From assembly GCA_026874595.1 (NCBI GenBank), contig CM049319.1, positions 41,023,973-41,087,972 of the forward strand: a stretch of 64,000 bases of DNA. The letters run 5' to 3'. A program made the translations under genes and the position numbers. The DNA is from Sipunculus nudus (Eukaryota; Annelida; Sipuncula; Golfingiida; Sipunculidae). This document shows, piece by piece, positions 1 to 11,877 of this stretch. The notes below the pieces were generated by a model that worked only from the letters and a program-made list of their open reading frames with translations, had not been told where the DNA came from and did not search any database. Within the stretch, counting starts at the first letter, position 1. Every line of letters begins with the position of its first letter.

Positions 1-762
1 ATTTAATTTTCTTTTTTGGATATTTAAGAAGTATAGTGATTTATTGCTTAATCAACAAAAATACACAAGTCAGTGACTTTTTCCCAGTATTTGCAAACAT
101 AATGCACTTTATTCGAAGTCAATATGTCAAATATTAAGCGAGCTATAAGCATTTACATACCCCTACCCCCTTATCAAGGCTACGGTGACTTCTTCTAGCC
201 CATCGACTATTTATAACGTACAACAAAGATGAACAGTTCACATTAATCTCCTCAGAGAATAACAGTCCAGTTCATTCACAAAATCAGTCCTTTGTAATCC
301 AGAACTTAAGTTCTTGCTATAATCCCGAAAGCAAACTGAAGACTATATAAGATCCGTCACAAATTTAGAAGAAAATCTATAACTGCCCTACTTATCGGAA
401 AAGGCCCACAGATGACTTAAACTCTATACTGTGTCCGCTAAAACACAGCCTCTTATTTATAACTTCACCTCAAGCCGAGAACTTTCCATTTCCCGAACAA
501 TCCAAGAACCTTACATGATACACAGTACACACGGTTACAGGAAACATCTAGAACAAGAGCGCTGTGTTTGTACATGTCAGGGTTCACAAGTGGGCAGGCC
601 CGGCTCGGCCAGGCGAGAAAGCCCAAGACTAGCATTACGCTAGTGTTTACACGTGGGCCGCGCTCGGACAGCTAGAACGCTGTAGCATAGCAGCGCCCGA
701 GGCTTGAGCCAAACACGAATCAGGATGTCAACAGCGCACAATAAAAGAGACATCTGTAACAA
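1..762. other. No gene recognised
   Basis: AT-rich DNA with short open frames only. A 70-residue frame on the plus strand (431-643) has no recognisable motif and no flanking coding signal. I see no repeat structure in this stretch. Confidence 0.4.
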
Positions 763-1083
763 CTGTCGAAACCTTCACAACAAGAGCTGCTGGCACTTTA
801 TTTCAAGAAATATAGGCTATATATACACTGTCGAAACCCCTACAACAACAGCTGCTGTCACCTTAGTCCCAGAAATACAGGTTTTATACGCTGTCGAAAC
901 CTCTACAACAACAGCTGCTGGCACTTTATTGCAAGAAATATAGGCTATATATACACTGTCGAAACCTCTACAACCACAGCTGCTGTCACTATAGTCACAG
1001 AAATACAGGCTTTGCACGCTGTCGAAACCTCTACAACAACAGCTGCTGACACTCTAGTACCAGAATTACAGCCTATACACGCT
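763..1083. repeat. 64-bp tandem repeat with 128-bp dimeric higher-order unit
   Basis: Five copies begin with CTGTCGAAACC at 763, 828, 891, 956 and 1019, so steps alternate 65, 63, 65 and 63 bp. Copies 1 and 3 share a GGCACTTTATT...GGCTATATATAC half. Copies 2 and 4 share a TCAC...GAAATACAG half. This makes an A-B-A-B-B' dimer arrangement. The short open frames across it on both strands are products of the repeat, not genes. Function unknown. Confidence 0.85.
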
Positions 1084-2483
1084 TTTGTCTTGCATCTTCT
1101 CTAGTATGCCCATCAAATATGTAACTGAATCTGCAACAGATTATGACACTAGTTTTTTTACCCTGTTAAGAATGCATCGGGTGCACCAATTCAGATGAAT
1201 TCCCAGCGTCCTTATTAGCGGTTTATTTTGACAGATATCAGTTAGATCCCTCAACTTGAGCTCCTAGCACATATCATCCAGCCAAAGCATCCCCAGCAAG
1301 CGTGGGGTGTGAGACCACCATTGATCCTTTGCCTATTGGGATTATGTAAACCCTAACAGCACCTGAACATCTCAAAATAGTAAAGTAGGGGGACATGATC
1401 CAATAAGCGAGAACCTTTCGTAAAGATGAACTGCTGTGTACACAAGTATGTGACCAATGCTGGGAAATTCTTTGCATGAATATAACACAAACTAAAAGAA
1501 GGTTCACAATTCATGGATTTTACATAAACTATGCATATTTGTGGTATGATGGATTTCACATTGATAGTTTATTCCAAGTATTGTAAATTGCACATGTAAA
1601 TTTGTTTTCAATGAATTGGCGTAATAAAAATGGTTGCAGTGACAAGCTAATAGGCCTACCTACATGTAAGGTTTTTTTTTAATGTTTTCAAAAATATATA
1701 TTATGGCGAGTTTGGCTAATTTAGCCCACCAAATGTGATATTGATCTTTAACAACATATATGCTATGTTCCAATTATGACTTAAGAAGTATAACAAAATC
1801 AGTAAGAATTTTATTGTAAGTACGAACTGGCACCTTTACATATCGTGGATCGTCTGGCAGTTTTTTTTTAAAGCTGACCTCGATGCTCGATATGAACCTT
1901 TTCCTGGTTTCAGAACTATCACCAAAATGTATATGCATTCTACGTTAGCATGGAAATGACATTATGAATGCTGTTCTATGTCACCTTCTTGCAAATACAT
2001 GCCATATCACAGACAGTTTGGCGGTTTTCCTAAAAACGTGACTTTGACCTTGAGGCATGATATGCATATCTGCTGGCTTCAGAAATACTACCGATTCACC
2101 TGGCATTCTCAAGTTAAAAGCATTGTCATGTCATTTTGTTTATTGCCATATCATGATGAGTTAGGGCTTTATTCCGCTTAAATATGATATTGACCTTGAC
2201 CATACTGAAGAGATGTACCTCTTACGACTTGAAAAGTGTACAAAATGAACGCACATCACTCCGTGATGGAATTGTGGCCATATAAATATTTCACCCCCAT
2301 CTTGGAATTGGGGTGAAAATGACACTTTGCATTTAGTGGAATTGGGTGGAATTTTATTTGTGCACTAAGACACCAAAATGAATAAATTTTAATTGAGAAA
2401 TTTTTTATAACAATTCTGTTCAAGTCATTTGTTGCTCGGATTAATACAAATGAAGGCATTCAAGGGATCACTTTAGATCGGAG
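1084..2483. other. No gene recognised
   Basis: Unassigned AT-rich DNA. The phrase TGATATTGAYCTT occurs near 1737 and 2186, about 450 bp apart, which may mark an old diverged repeat. The open frames here (minus 1274-1507 and 1353-1559, plus 1978-2181) overlap one another and have no family motif. Confidence 0.35.
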
Positions 2484-2560
2484 AATTTAAGACTGGCACA
2501 GTCGATGCAGTGGTTAGGACTTTTTAATTTCTCCCCCTGACAGAGCCATCAAACTTACTC
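2484..2560 (+). repeat. Possible tRNA-derived SINE head (degenerate)
   Basis: The stretch containing TGGCACAGTCGATGCAGTGG followed by TTAGGAC resembles a tRNA A-box/D-arm as found at the 5' end of tRNA-derived SINEs. The expected B-box (GGTTCGAATCC-like) is not recognisable downstream, where GACAGAGCC is followed by ATCAAAC. It is either a decayed SINE or a chance match. Confidence 0.25.
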
Positions 2561-3599
2561 TTGCTGTGGGGCAACGCATTGAAAAGGCACTGTCACCTAG
2601 AGGCAAATCATATAAACATTTTTTGACTCTCTGACCGACATATTTCATCTGGGTTAGGTGCAGGGGTTGTGGGACGGTCAGCACCACACATCACTGCCTT
2701 GCTGAACTAAGGTCTTTTCCAGTACCTTCAGTAATTATTGTGGGCTTTCCCTAAAATTTACTCCAAACCAATTTAGTTCCTTCAGTCTTAGTCGTTTGCG
2801 CGCTTCCAGGTAGCTACCAGGTAGTAATATCTAAACGGTCTTCATATGATTAGGCCCTTCGCCTTCCCGCATGTTCAGTCTGATGGCCACTCAGTAAAAA
2901 ATCCACAAATATTAACCTCTGAACACACACCAATATGTAACGAGTAGAAGCACGTGTTACAATTACCGCTTATCAGCCCATCGCCCTTCAAATTTGGCAG
3001 GTTGTAACAAAATTATAGCACAGTCAGCGTGGCTCCCAGTGCGGAGTGTCCTCTCCTGGTCACCAGGTTTAATGTCGAAATGTAATGTACCCGCTGGCTG
3101 AAACAAACGCGACGATTTGCGTGTGGCCAGTGGGATCCAACATGGGGCCACACAAATGCTGCGCCTGTCATCTCACTGGAATATTAGTTACAAAATCGTC
3201 GCGATAGTGTATACAATGCATTTACATTTGGCCCGATGTCCAGCAGAGGTATATCATGGGACCACCAGAACACTAAGTGCACATATACGGCGTACGTATC
3301 CAGTAGGGCAGGGAGAGTACGGACCCAGGGATACCTGAATACATAATTTCACTGCGAACGTTACAATACGCGTCCACTTTTTGCGTTCTCATAGCAACAA
3401 TGTTCTTCACCTAAAGCATGACGGCCTAATATGCAAATGAGAGGGAATCGTCAGGTCCTCAAAGAACCTTGTGACGCCCTCGTATGCAAATATCAGGGTG
3501 CCACAGTGGCGTCAATTTATCTTCGGGGGGGGGGGGGGGGGGGGGGTCTTTATAAATTATTAATAGATTTCATCTGCAATATACACTAAGGGTGCCTTT
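2561..3599. other. No gene recognised; contains a 22-bp poly-G run
   Basis: Unassigned. It holds a run of 22 G at 3525-3546 just left of the MITE that starts at 3600. The open frames on both strands around 2963-3338 have no recognisable domain. Confidence 0.4.
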
Positions 3600-4119
3600 C
3601 CATACATGCGGTTGAAATCCAACAAGTGTGTTATCACTGTCGCCTTTCCATACGTGCGGGCACCCGCATGCGGATCCAGCAGTGTTGGATTTCTGCGGGG
3701 GCCCGCATGCGGATGCTACATGTATATATCAGTAGCAGGCATGTGTCCTTGTATTTGAAAAGAAAAAGGAGCTGATAGAGCTTATTTAATTGCATTAAAA
3801 ATATATACGACCATTCTTAATTGAGATACAGCCCGGGACCAGCTTTAGTTAGAGTGTGACAGGAAATAGCCACCATTTAAACCTGGCTGGTGAGATACGA
3901 TATTAATCCGCTCCAATCTGCCTCATCAGTTCGTATAAATGTTTACACTGAATATTTTCTTAAGATATTACACTAAAATTTTAGAAATTATGATTATTAG
4001 TGCATGCGTTTATCCAAACTAATGGGTCACCCGCATGCGGGGACCCGCACATATGGAAAGGGACTCTTCGCATGCGGGGACCCGCGCGGGTGAAAATCCG
4101 CATGTATGGAAAGGCACCC
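3600..4119. mobile_element. Harbinger-like MITE (520 bp) with TAA duplication
   Basis: The ends are inverted repeats of about 22 bp, GGGTGCCTTTCCATACATGC at 3600 and its complement ending at 4119. Both ends are flanked by TAA (3597-3599 and 4120-4122). A 3-bp TWA target duplication is typical of PIF/Harbinger elements. Internal sequence next to both ends carries repeats of the palindrome CCCGCATGCGG, likely subterminal binding sites. No transposase frame is present, so it is non-autonomous. The terminal word TGCCTTTCCAT is shared with the element at 47744-48128. Confidence 0.8.
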
Positions 4120-4137
4120 TAATATTATTCTCTGAAT

Positions 4138-4154
4138 GGGGGGGGGGGGGGGGG
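4138..4154. repeat. Poly-G run, 17 bp
   Basis: Uninterrupted G run immediately right of the MITE. With 3525-3546 it brackets that element. Confidence 0.95.
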
Positions 4155-4269
4155 ATTACATTGACCGCTTTACTATCAGTTCTCTATAAGCTTTGGGGAA
4201 AAAAATCATGTTGAATAGATTTTTTACTTTTTTGGCTACAATAGCGTCTCCTGTATTTGACCAAATGCC

Positions 4270-4999
4270 GTTTGCTCACCAACCCTTAATGCTGCATTTG
4301 CCGTTCAAGAATCTTTACGTTACCATGTAGAAAGGGGTTTTAAGGTGTTTGCTTGTTTAATGGACTTGAGCAAGGCTTTTGATGTCGTGTGGCATGATAG
4401 GCTGTTTCATTAATTATTTCTATTAGGAATACAGGGTATGACTTGGCGGTTATTATATAAGAAATGCCTATACAAATATGACCAGCAGGGTTTTGGTTGA
4501 TGGGGTGTATAGTCACTGGTTTAAGGTTAAACGATTAGTGTAACAGGGAGGTGTTTTTTCACACTAGCTATATTAAATATTTATTAATGATCTCCTTAAA
4601 TTTCTTAGACATTCTGTAAATGGCTTAAAACTTGGAAACATATATAGTGGATCCCCAACACAGGCGGATGATGTCACACATTTGTCTTTAACTGTTAATG
4701 GTTTTTAAAAGATGATAAATATCCGGTTTGCTTATAGTAGGAGATGGCAATTTAATTTTAATCCGAACAAAACTGTTGTAATGATATTTCGGGAAAGTAA
4801 ATAAAGATACAGTCGTTTGATACATAAACGTTCCTGGAGCTTAGGAGAAAAACAGATTCGTCATGTTCAGTCATACAAGCACCTGGAGCTGTACATAAAC
4901 AATAATTTTTAATCTGCTCACAACGTACACGAGGCATGTCATAGAGGCAAAAATAGGCAAAATATTTCGCTATAGCTGTTCAAGGTGTTCGACCACAAG
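4270..4999 (+). pseudogene. Non-LTR retrotransposon reverse transcriptase relic, 5' part (interrupted)
   Basis: Conceptual translation from 4270 shows the start of the RT core, including FACLMDLSKAFDVVWHDRLF (motif A, catalytic D in LMDLSKAFD). A degraded motif B follows (QGGV after a stop), then QADDVTHLSL near 4668, a form of the catalytic (F/Y)ADD motif, and NPNKTVVMIF. Stops and frameshifts make it inactive. The frame ends with VFDHK at 4985-4999, where a hAT-ended insertion begins. The matching C-terminal continuation resumes at 18570. The RQGGV-type motif B and the FDHK C-terminal style suggest a CR1-like LINE, but the clade is not certain. Confidence 0.8.
4992..4999 (+). repeat. Target-site duplication, left copy
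   Basis: ACCACAAG directly before the CATAGGCGTA end. Identical to 18570-18577. Confidence 0.8.
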
Positions 5000-5015
5000 C
5001 ATAGGCGTATATCCC

Positions 5016-5032
5016 GGGGGGGGGGGGGGGGG
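5016..5032. repeat. Poly-G run, 17 bp
   Basis: G run just inside the left hAT-like end. It is followed by AGGGG and a region rich in TACCCCC/GGGGGTAT words. Confidence 0.95.
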
Positions 5033-6809
5033 AGGGGTTATATATACCCCCAATATTTGACAAGGGGGTATGGCCCATTGTATTATACCCCCAATGTTTT
5101 GAATGTGTGTGGGATAAAATGGGGATTTTCACACCTTAAATCACTGCCACAGAATTCATAATTAAAATGGCATGTCTTCAGTTTTGCTACCAAAATGCTT
5201 TGATTTTAAAAAGTGGAAGAGGAAAACCCACAAATATACTGAAAGAAACATAAATCAGTAAGTTACCACATAAGTCACCGGGGCTGGTCACCTTTGGCTA
5301 AACAATGCCTAATAGCCGCCCATCCCTGAACTAAATCAAAGAACGAAACCAATTATTTTGTAATTCTTTAACCCTTTGCATTTTAGTGATCATTATCATA
5401 GACAAATTGTAAACCCATCATCTGATAAGAAAACATAAAAGATCACATGCTTTACAAGATCATAAGTTAAGAAAATCTGCTAACTTAATAAGTGTGCAAA
5501 TTTCTTCCTAAGATACGTGTTCAACATATTTAAAAAATAAACCTGTGGAAGTGATGTGAAAAATCTTGATCCTAGAAATAGTTTGCACTGTCTTATGGGT
5601 TTACCAAAAATAAGAAATAGCATAATTTGGTTACAGAATTATTTAAGATAGCATAGGAATTTTCTGGTACCAATAGGCTAAGCTATGCACTGCTGTCCTC
5701 AGATCTTGTACCTACAGCAAGTCACATTTTCACACTGAAGGCTCTTGTACACTGACATCAGTTATTTTATGCCAAATCGAAGCATTTTAAATTTTGATAG
5801 CTATATATCTGTTGACTTACTTTTAATGAGAAACATAATTATCTGAAAATAAGATTTATGTTTTAACAAATATTACGCTTTGTCTGCATGTGACAAACGG
5901 TTTCATATTTACCTTTTAAAATGAATATCTCTTTGTTTAGATATCAATAATATATCGATAATTGGTCACCCAACAACAACAAGATGTGCAAACATCAAAA
6001 TATACAGATTTATAGGTAAATGAGATTTTATTTATCCGTAACACACGTCAAATTTTTATCCAATGGAAAGTTACTGTTTGCCTTAACATAACGGCAACTG
6101 TAAGTGCCACTAGTATCTGGTTACCAACAATATGACTGATCAGTAAGCACACCAACTTTCGGGATTGCTGAGAATATTATTTTTAATGTGAATGTTCACT
6201 GTCAATGGGCTCATAATGTCAATATGTCGCAAATTAATAAATTACGGGGCTATCTTTCATTCCTCAAGACAACAACACATGTTTGAATGAACTTTTCGCT
6301 TGTATTACCTTTTCAGTTTAAAAAATTTGTTTGATTAAACAGTGGGAAATCATAAAGGTGGCATAATCAGTCTTGTGAAACTGCTGAAGTTATTCCTCTG
6401 AATAAAATAAGTTTCATGGCGATCAGTATGGCTATTGTAACGAAATTTGAGCTTCTTTATGAAATAAATTAATAATGACAATTAAAAGGTCCTTGACATG
6501 TTGGTCTTAATGAAATCTCAGTAGGATGTGCTTGGACCTGAAGTCAAAATTGTCTGGGTTTAATGTTGTAAATTGTGCCCATGTAACGTACCAAAAAAAA
6601 ATTGCCATCGTTATTGCCATGCATTTCTGTAAGTTAGCTCAGTAAACAAAAAGTCAAAAACCAAAAACATCTCACTACCAGTCATTTAATTATTAAAGCA
6701 CAAGTTTCAATGTGTTTTTAATCATATACGGTAATCATTCATTATCCTACAAATATGTCATATATTCAATGGTATTCATCAAATTGCACCAATAAACTTT
6801 GGAAAAAAA
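5033..6809. other. Interior of hAT-like element; no coding region recognised
   Basis: AT-rich sequence without open frames over 60 residues on either strand and without a recognisable hAT dimerisation domain or BED zinc finger. It is probably non-coding element interior or a decayed transposase. Confidence 0.4.
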
Positions 6810-6877
6810 AAACTAGCGTGAATACTGGCGTGAATCATACCCCTAATAAAAAAAAAAAAAACGTTTCTACGCCACTG
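6810..6877. repeat. Second hAT-like right end
   Basis: CTAGCGTGAATACTGGCGTG, CATACCCCTAATAAA and TTTCTACGCCACTG run in the same order as in the right end at 18485-18569. The 8 bp after it (GTCCATGT) do not match the ACCACAAG left of 5000. So this copy does not pair by duplication with the left end at 5000, although it could be that element's original partner. Confidence 0.6.
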
Positions 6878-7137
6878 GTCCATGTTTGTTCCGTTTGACC
6901 TTGAAAATGACGGTGAGAATGTTACCTGGACTCTCTCTATGTTTTCATCACCAAAAGCTGTATATTAAATAAAGGGCACTCGTTAAAAAGCGTTAAACAG
7001 GAGTTAAAGGATCTACAGATACCAACACGACTATATCCTGGTCCAACGGAATAATTACTAATTAGCTGAAGCACATTTGACTGTGTACTTCCTTTGGAGC
7101 ACATTTCCACTGTGTGTATCTAAACTGAAATTATTAG

Positions 7138-8132
7138 ACTTCCGGTTCATGATGGCCGACTGAATGGACGTTACGTGCATACACTCTCGCCAATTTTGAC
7201 TATTTCTATATTTATTATGAGTGACCAGTCATACATGATTACCAGATTTAGAAGCAAAGGTGATTTGTCGGTCAAAGAGCAAGCCAGTATGGAAAAATAT
7301 CTAGAAATAGGTCAGAAAAAAGCATCAGGAGGAACCACTCAGAAAGATGTGGAGGGACAGGAGACAATGCAGGCAAGCGATATTTCAATTCTTGTAGATA
7401 CTAAAATGCAATCAACTGGAGAAAATTTTGCAGGCTGCCCTGACGGAATTTAAAATATCACTACGGGCAGATAAAGAGGCAATCAAAAGTGACTATGAAA
7501 CAGTTAATTCAAAATATTCTGAGCTGACTGGTAAAGTGGACCCTGCTGTTAATACCCTCGAATTTACCCAGGCAAACGTTCAGGAGATCTCAGAAAAACT
7601 TGACAATGTTGAGGCAGAAAACAGATCTCTCAGAACTGAAATTAAAAACCTTGAAGAAAGAAAAGAGAAAGATAAACGGATTGCTATGATGAAGGAAAAA
7701 CTGTCGGACCTTGAAAGAAATAGTCGAGAATATAATAGTTGGTATGCCAGAACAGAACGGTGAAGACTGTAGAAAAATGGTTTCCCAATTTATCAAAGAC
7801 AAGGGGCTCATGAACGGCGCAGAAATGGGCGCTATAGAAAATGCGCACAGAACAGGGAAATCAAAATCAAGAGGCAACAGGCACATATTGCCAGATTCTA
7901 TGCAAGGCCTACCAGAAACAAACTACTGAAACCACAAAAAGAAAAGCGTCGCCAAGACCCCGATAATTCATCTCCATGTTTCATCGTGGAGGACTTAGCC
8001 AGTGAGGATTATTTCCTAAAGAAAAAAGCGGCGGCCCAACTGCGCCAAGCACACACTGACCATTTAAAAGTAAGGTTCTGGCGCGGACGACTCATTATTG
8101 AAGGCAAAGAGGTGCCCATCAATAGTAGCTAA
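7138..8132 (+). pseudogene. L1-like ORF1 relic (coiled coil plus RRM-type region)
   Basis: A protein starting MSDQSYMITRFRSKG at 7217 can be followed through three frame changes, near 7440, 7745 and 7890. A coiled-coil region rich in E/K/L heptads spans roughly 7560-7735. LERNSREYN and IVGMPEQNGEDC follow, then IENAHRTGKS, ARFYARPTRNKLL and FWRGRLIIEGKEVP, ending at a stop near 8132. This order matches the L1-type ORF1 protein (Transposase_22-like), an RNA-binding chaperone. The upstream words CTTCCGG and ATGGCCGAC near 7140 resemble an L1 5' UTR. It is frameshifted and not functional. It may belong to the same element as the ORF2 relic at 15226-17545, but the endonuclease part is missing between them. 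Confidence 0.8.
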
Positions 8133-8484
8133 GCAACGCAACCACAAGATTAGACGCCGAGTTGACACCAACATGGATCGCTACTACGCCAGTCACGTGG
8201 TCTCCCCGCCTACACTTCGTCGCCACATGGTCACGTGCAAGAGTGTGCAGCGAAAAGCCCCTGGAACAGCCTGGTCTTCGACCACCAATGCGAAAGTTCA
8301 CCCAGGTACCAGACCACTACCCGGTTAGGAGAGACCACACAAACAACAAAGACTCAGTCCAGGTCCCACTCTTCCGCCAGAGGTCGTTTCTACTAAAAAA
8401 GAATCTCTTCTGTTTGGGCACTGTGGGAAGGACCGAACTACTTGACAAGTGTAGCCTGGTACCAAATTCTCTGAACACGAAATT

Positions 8485-8572
8485 AACGGACGGACGGACG
8501 ATTAACCATAACTACAGCACATATATACCGGGTTACTTATCAGCTAATAGTCAGACGTCAGCTGAGCTAAAA
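8485..8572 (+). repeat. 3' end fragment of the TCAGCTGAGCTAA repeat family
   Basis: An ACGGACGGACGG stretch is followed by TCAGACGTCAGCTGAGCTAA, the same tail order as the two full-length 1.25-kb elements at 26023-27260 and 60351-61622. Only the 3' portion is present here. Confidence 0.5.
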
Positions 8573-8631
8573 TTGTGGGTTCCCTTTACTTGCCGAAGTT
8601 CAGCCCCATATATATTATGCACCTATAATGA

Positions 8632-9459
8632 TACGTCCCAGTACCCGTGTCAACATGTTTTTCTGGGATAATTTTTCATACGTGTAGGGCCAAAAAAAAT
8701 AAAGGTATGGTTCTCAGGCACCGCCCGCATCAATTTTCAACCCCCGCATCAAACTTTTTATTTTGATTTTCAATAAAAACGTTCCAATTTTGAGCTGCTG
8801 CCGCTCCGACATTTCTTTCAAGAAGATAAAACCATACAATTTCCTTTGTTTTGTAGGGCTTTTACTTATTTAGCAAAATAAAACTGTTATGTTCATGCTT
8901 ATCTCTTATCATTTGACATTTTAATCTAAACATACCAAAAATTTTAAAATAAAAAAAAAAGCGCCCGCCCGCATTGATTTATGAAAAAAAGTGCCTGAGA
9001 ACCATACCTTTTTTTTTATTTTGGCCTAAAGCAGTGTAAATCTTTCTTGTCCAAAGGTTGCAGAAGCTATTCCGCCGACTACCTACGTAAAGAGTAATGC
9101 CTTACCTTGTTTTTATTTTGTATGAGACAATCTAAAATATGACAAAACAGATTACAGCGTTTACGAATTATTCCTTGTCTGAGAACTGATAATTAAAAAG
9201 CCAGTCAAACATATGACGTCAATTGAAGGTGACGCGCGACCGAACATTGTGACGTCTTTGTGACGTCACTGTTATCTAACGAACACAAAATGCAGCCATA
9301 GACACTGAAAGTGTACCATGGAGGAATGTACTGTCCAGCAGTGCCGATAAGACGCCAACCACGGTATTTCAGCATAAATAAGGCAAAAGAGTCGCAAAGT
9401 AAATTCGTTTTACATGACATAGAACTACTTAACACAAAATTCAACGCATTTTAACGGAC
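8632..9459 (+). mobile_element. TIR element, family B copy 1, split by a MITE
   Basis: It starts with GTCCCAGTACCCGTGTC, the family B terminus, and matches the copy at 11091-11677 along its length. Shared words include AGCTATTCCGCCGACTACC and GTGACGTCTTTGTGACGTCA. The right part is deleted, but a terminal ACGGACTA remains near 9453-9460. The 339-bp MITE at 8688-9026 lies inside it. No transposase frame is present. Confidence 0.7.
8688..9026 (+). mobile_element. 339-bp MITE, copy 1, TAA target
   Basis: The ends are GGCCAAAA and TTTTGGCC. The inner inverted repeat AAAGGTATGGTTCTCAGGCA is matched at the far end by GTGCCTGAGAACCATACCTT. The right flank is TAA (9027-9029) and the left is TAG (8685-8687). 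The uninterrupted family B copy near 11153 reads GTAAAGCAGTG at this point, which is the empty site and confirms a TAA duplication. This fits PIF/Harbinger. The second copy, at 11878-12216, has the same length in opposite orientation. Confidence 0.85.
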
Positions 9460-10034
9460 TACATTGGCTCCTTTTAACCACTTGTGTATTTCTACTGTCA
9501 GTGTACATGTTGATGCCGCGCGGTGCATTATTGGAGTCAGATTTTGACTCGAACAATCCCCAGACAGCAGTGTCGTACTCTTGAGAGTCCGAGTCTGCGC
9601 AGTGTGTCCAGGTCCTTCACTTATCGCTCAGTACACAAACCATGATGTGGGTAATTTCTACCAGTTAGATTCGAAATCATGACTCTACCAAATTCCATAA
9701 CTGTTTTGACCTATGATATGACTTGTTTTGACCATATTGCCTCAAATGTAAGTATCGTTCATAATCATACTTATAATAGAACATAATGTATACCTGAATG
9801 TTAAACTTACCAAATCCGTTTTTCTTTTATCCGAATGTCATATTATATGTGACATGGATTACTCGAGTCGGATTAAAAACAAAATCCATTTTAATCTAAT
9901 GAGAGAGATGCAACAATGTCAGAATTAACTTTAAATGGTGCCACTTTGAATTCGGGGAACATTAATGTTGTCACTGACAGTGATGCCTTGTTGAAATTGT
10001 TCAAAACCATTTTGTTATATGTTGCAATTTTGTA
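9460..10034. other. No gene recognised
   Basis: Unassigned AT-rich DNA between family B copy 1 and family A. It does not read as L1 ORF2, so it does not supply the missing 5' part of the LINE at 15226. Confidence 0.4.
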
Positions 10035-10038
10035 TATA

Positions 10039-10572
10039 GTCCGTTTCATCCCCTCATGTCCACCTGTTTATTGCTATGAAAATTTTTATTAGTTACATTT
10101 CAAGGGAAACAATAATAGTGGGGAGCAGAGGATTAAAGGACCTAATTTTCAACATGGTAAATTAATACCTACCTTACACCGTATTTAAGAAACAGAATTA
10201 TTTGAAAATATGAGAAATGAGTCTACATTTTACAACATATCAGACCGATTTATGGCGGCCAAGGTCTTTGGTCACATGCAAAAACAGCCTCAACTGACAG
10301 CTGCTGATTGGATGATCTCATGTAAACACTCTAAAAAATTTAACCAGCTAAAATAAAGATGGCTACTTATGGAGGGAAACATCATATCTGCCAGATCAAG
10401 GTGAAGAGATTAAATTATTGTGAAACATAAACGGTGGATTTATTGTAAAATTGTTAATTACCATATAAGGTTGTCACTTCCATATTTTATTTTCTTGGGC
10501 ATTATTAAAAAATATAAAGTTTTGAGAAAATCATAAACAAAAAACAGGTGGACAGCAGGTGGTGAAACGGAC
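10039..10572. mobile_element. TIR element, family A (534 bp)
   Basis: The left end GTCCGTTTCATCCCCTC mirrors the right end, which read inward is GTCCGTTTCACCACCTG. TGTCCACCTGTTT follows shortly inside both ends. TATA flanks both sides (10035-10038 and 10573-10576). No transposase frame. The right TATA is shared with the next element, giving the palindromic junction CGGACTATAGTCCG. Confidence 0.8.
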
Positions 10573-10576
10573 TATA

Positions 10577-11067
10577 GTCCGTCCCAGTACCCGTGTCCGC
10601 ATGTTTTTTTGCGATAATTATTTTAAAAATATTCTTTAAAATGTCCTTTGGCCTGAAGTAGATAAACGGATATTCCGCCGATTTTGTGTAAGGAAGTTAT
10701 ATATCATGTAAAATGTATTAACTTTGCGACTCTTTTGCGTTATTTATGCTGAAATAACGTGAATGGCGTCTTCCCGGCACTGCTGGACAGTACATTCCTC
10801 CATGTTACATTTTCCATGTCTATGGCTGCGTTTGGTGTTTGTTAGACAACAGTGACGTCACAAAGACGTCACAGTGATCGGTCGCGCCTCACCTTCAATT
10901 GACTGACGTCATAAGTTTGACTGGCTTGTTTATTATCAGTTCTCAGGCAAGGAATAAGTCGTAAACGCTGTAACTTGTTTTGTCATATTTTGGATTATTC
11001 GTCTCATACAAAATTAAAGCAAGGTAAGTCGTTCCTTTTTGCGCAGGTAGTCGGCGGAATAGCTCCT
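10577..11067 (-). mobile_element. TIR element, family B copy 2 (inverted, truncated)
   Basis: It starts GTCCGTCCCAGTACCCGTG directly after TATA and runs as the reverse complement of the copy at 11091-11677. It stops about 90 bp before the expected second terminus, at GGCGGAATAGCTCC. It contains palindromic TGACGTCA words. With the next copy it forms an imperfect inverted pair of about 1.1 kb. Confidence 0.75.
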
Positions 11068-11090
11068 ATTATAATATAAGTCTATATATA

Positions 11091-11677
11091 GTCTGTCCCA
11101 GTACCCGTGTCCGCATGTTTTTCCGGAATAATTTTTTATACAAGTAAAGCAGTGTAAACCTTTCTTGTCCAAAGGTTGCAGGAGCTATTCCGCCGACTAC
11201 CTGCGTAAAAAGTAATACCTTACCTTGCCTTGATTTTATATGAGACAAATAATCCAAAATATGAAAAAACAAGCTACAGCGTTTACGACTTATTCCTTAG
11301 CTGAGTACTGATAATAAACAAGCCAGTCAAACTTATGACGTCAGTCAATTGATGATGACGTGCGACCGATCACTGTGACGTCTTTGTGACGTCACTGTTA
11401 TCTAACAAACACCAAACGCAGCCATAGACATGGAAACAGGAAAGTGTAACATGGAGGAATGTACTGTCTAGCAGTGCCGGGAAGACGCCATTCACGGTAT
11501 TTCAGCAAAAATAACGCAAATGAGTCGCAAAGTAAATACGTTTTTCATGATATATAACAACTTTACACAATATCGGCGGAATATCTGTATATCTGCTTCA
11601 GGCCAAAGGGCATTTTTAAAGAATATTTTAAAATAATTATCACGAAAAAACATGCGGACACGGGTACTGGGACGGAC
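11091..11677 (+). mobile_element. TIR element, family B copy 3 (587 bp, full length)
   Basis: Inverted ends GTCTGTCCCAGTACCCGTG and, read inward from the right, GTCCGTCCCAGTACCCGTG. TATA flanks both sides (11087-11090 and 11678-11681). It carries two TGACGTCA words (near 11337 and 11391), matching the CRE/ATF consensus. This copy lacks the MITE found in copy 1 and so shows the empty site. It encodes no protein. Confidence 0.85.
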
Positions 11678-11877
11678 TATAGTCCGTTCCACCAACCGTG
11701 AAACACTGTTTTTTCACGTTTTCTTTTCTACCTTGATATATATTTTGTGTTCTTAGCGATACGGTGAATGCCTAGAAAACGACCTAATTTTATATGAAAT
11801 CAGTGATAATGTATTAAAAAAAACTTGCATCACGACGCTGAGGTGTTGTTTACTTAATGTAAGAAGTGTATAGCTAA

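Noticed and set aside
5000-6877. A simple 1.88-kb hAT element as the whole insertion
   Set aside because: The flanks ACCACAAG and GTCCATGT do not match, whereas the right end at 18569 has the exact ACCACAAG and restores the LINE protein. Kept only as a possible original partner end.
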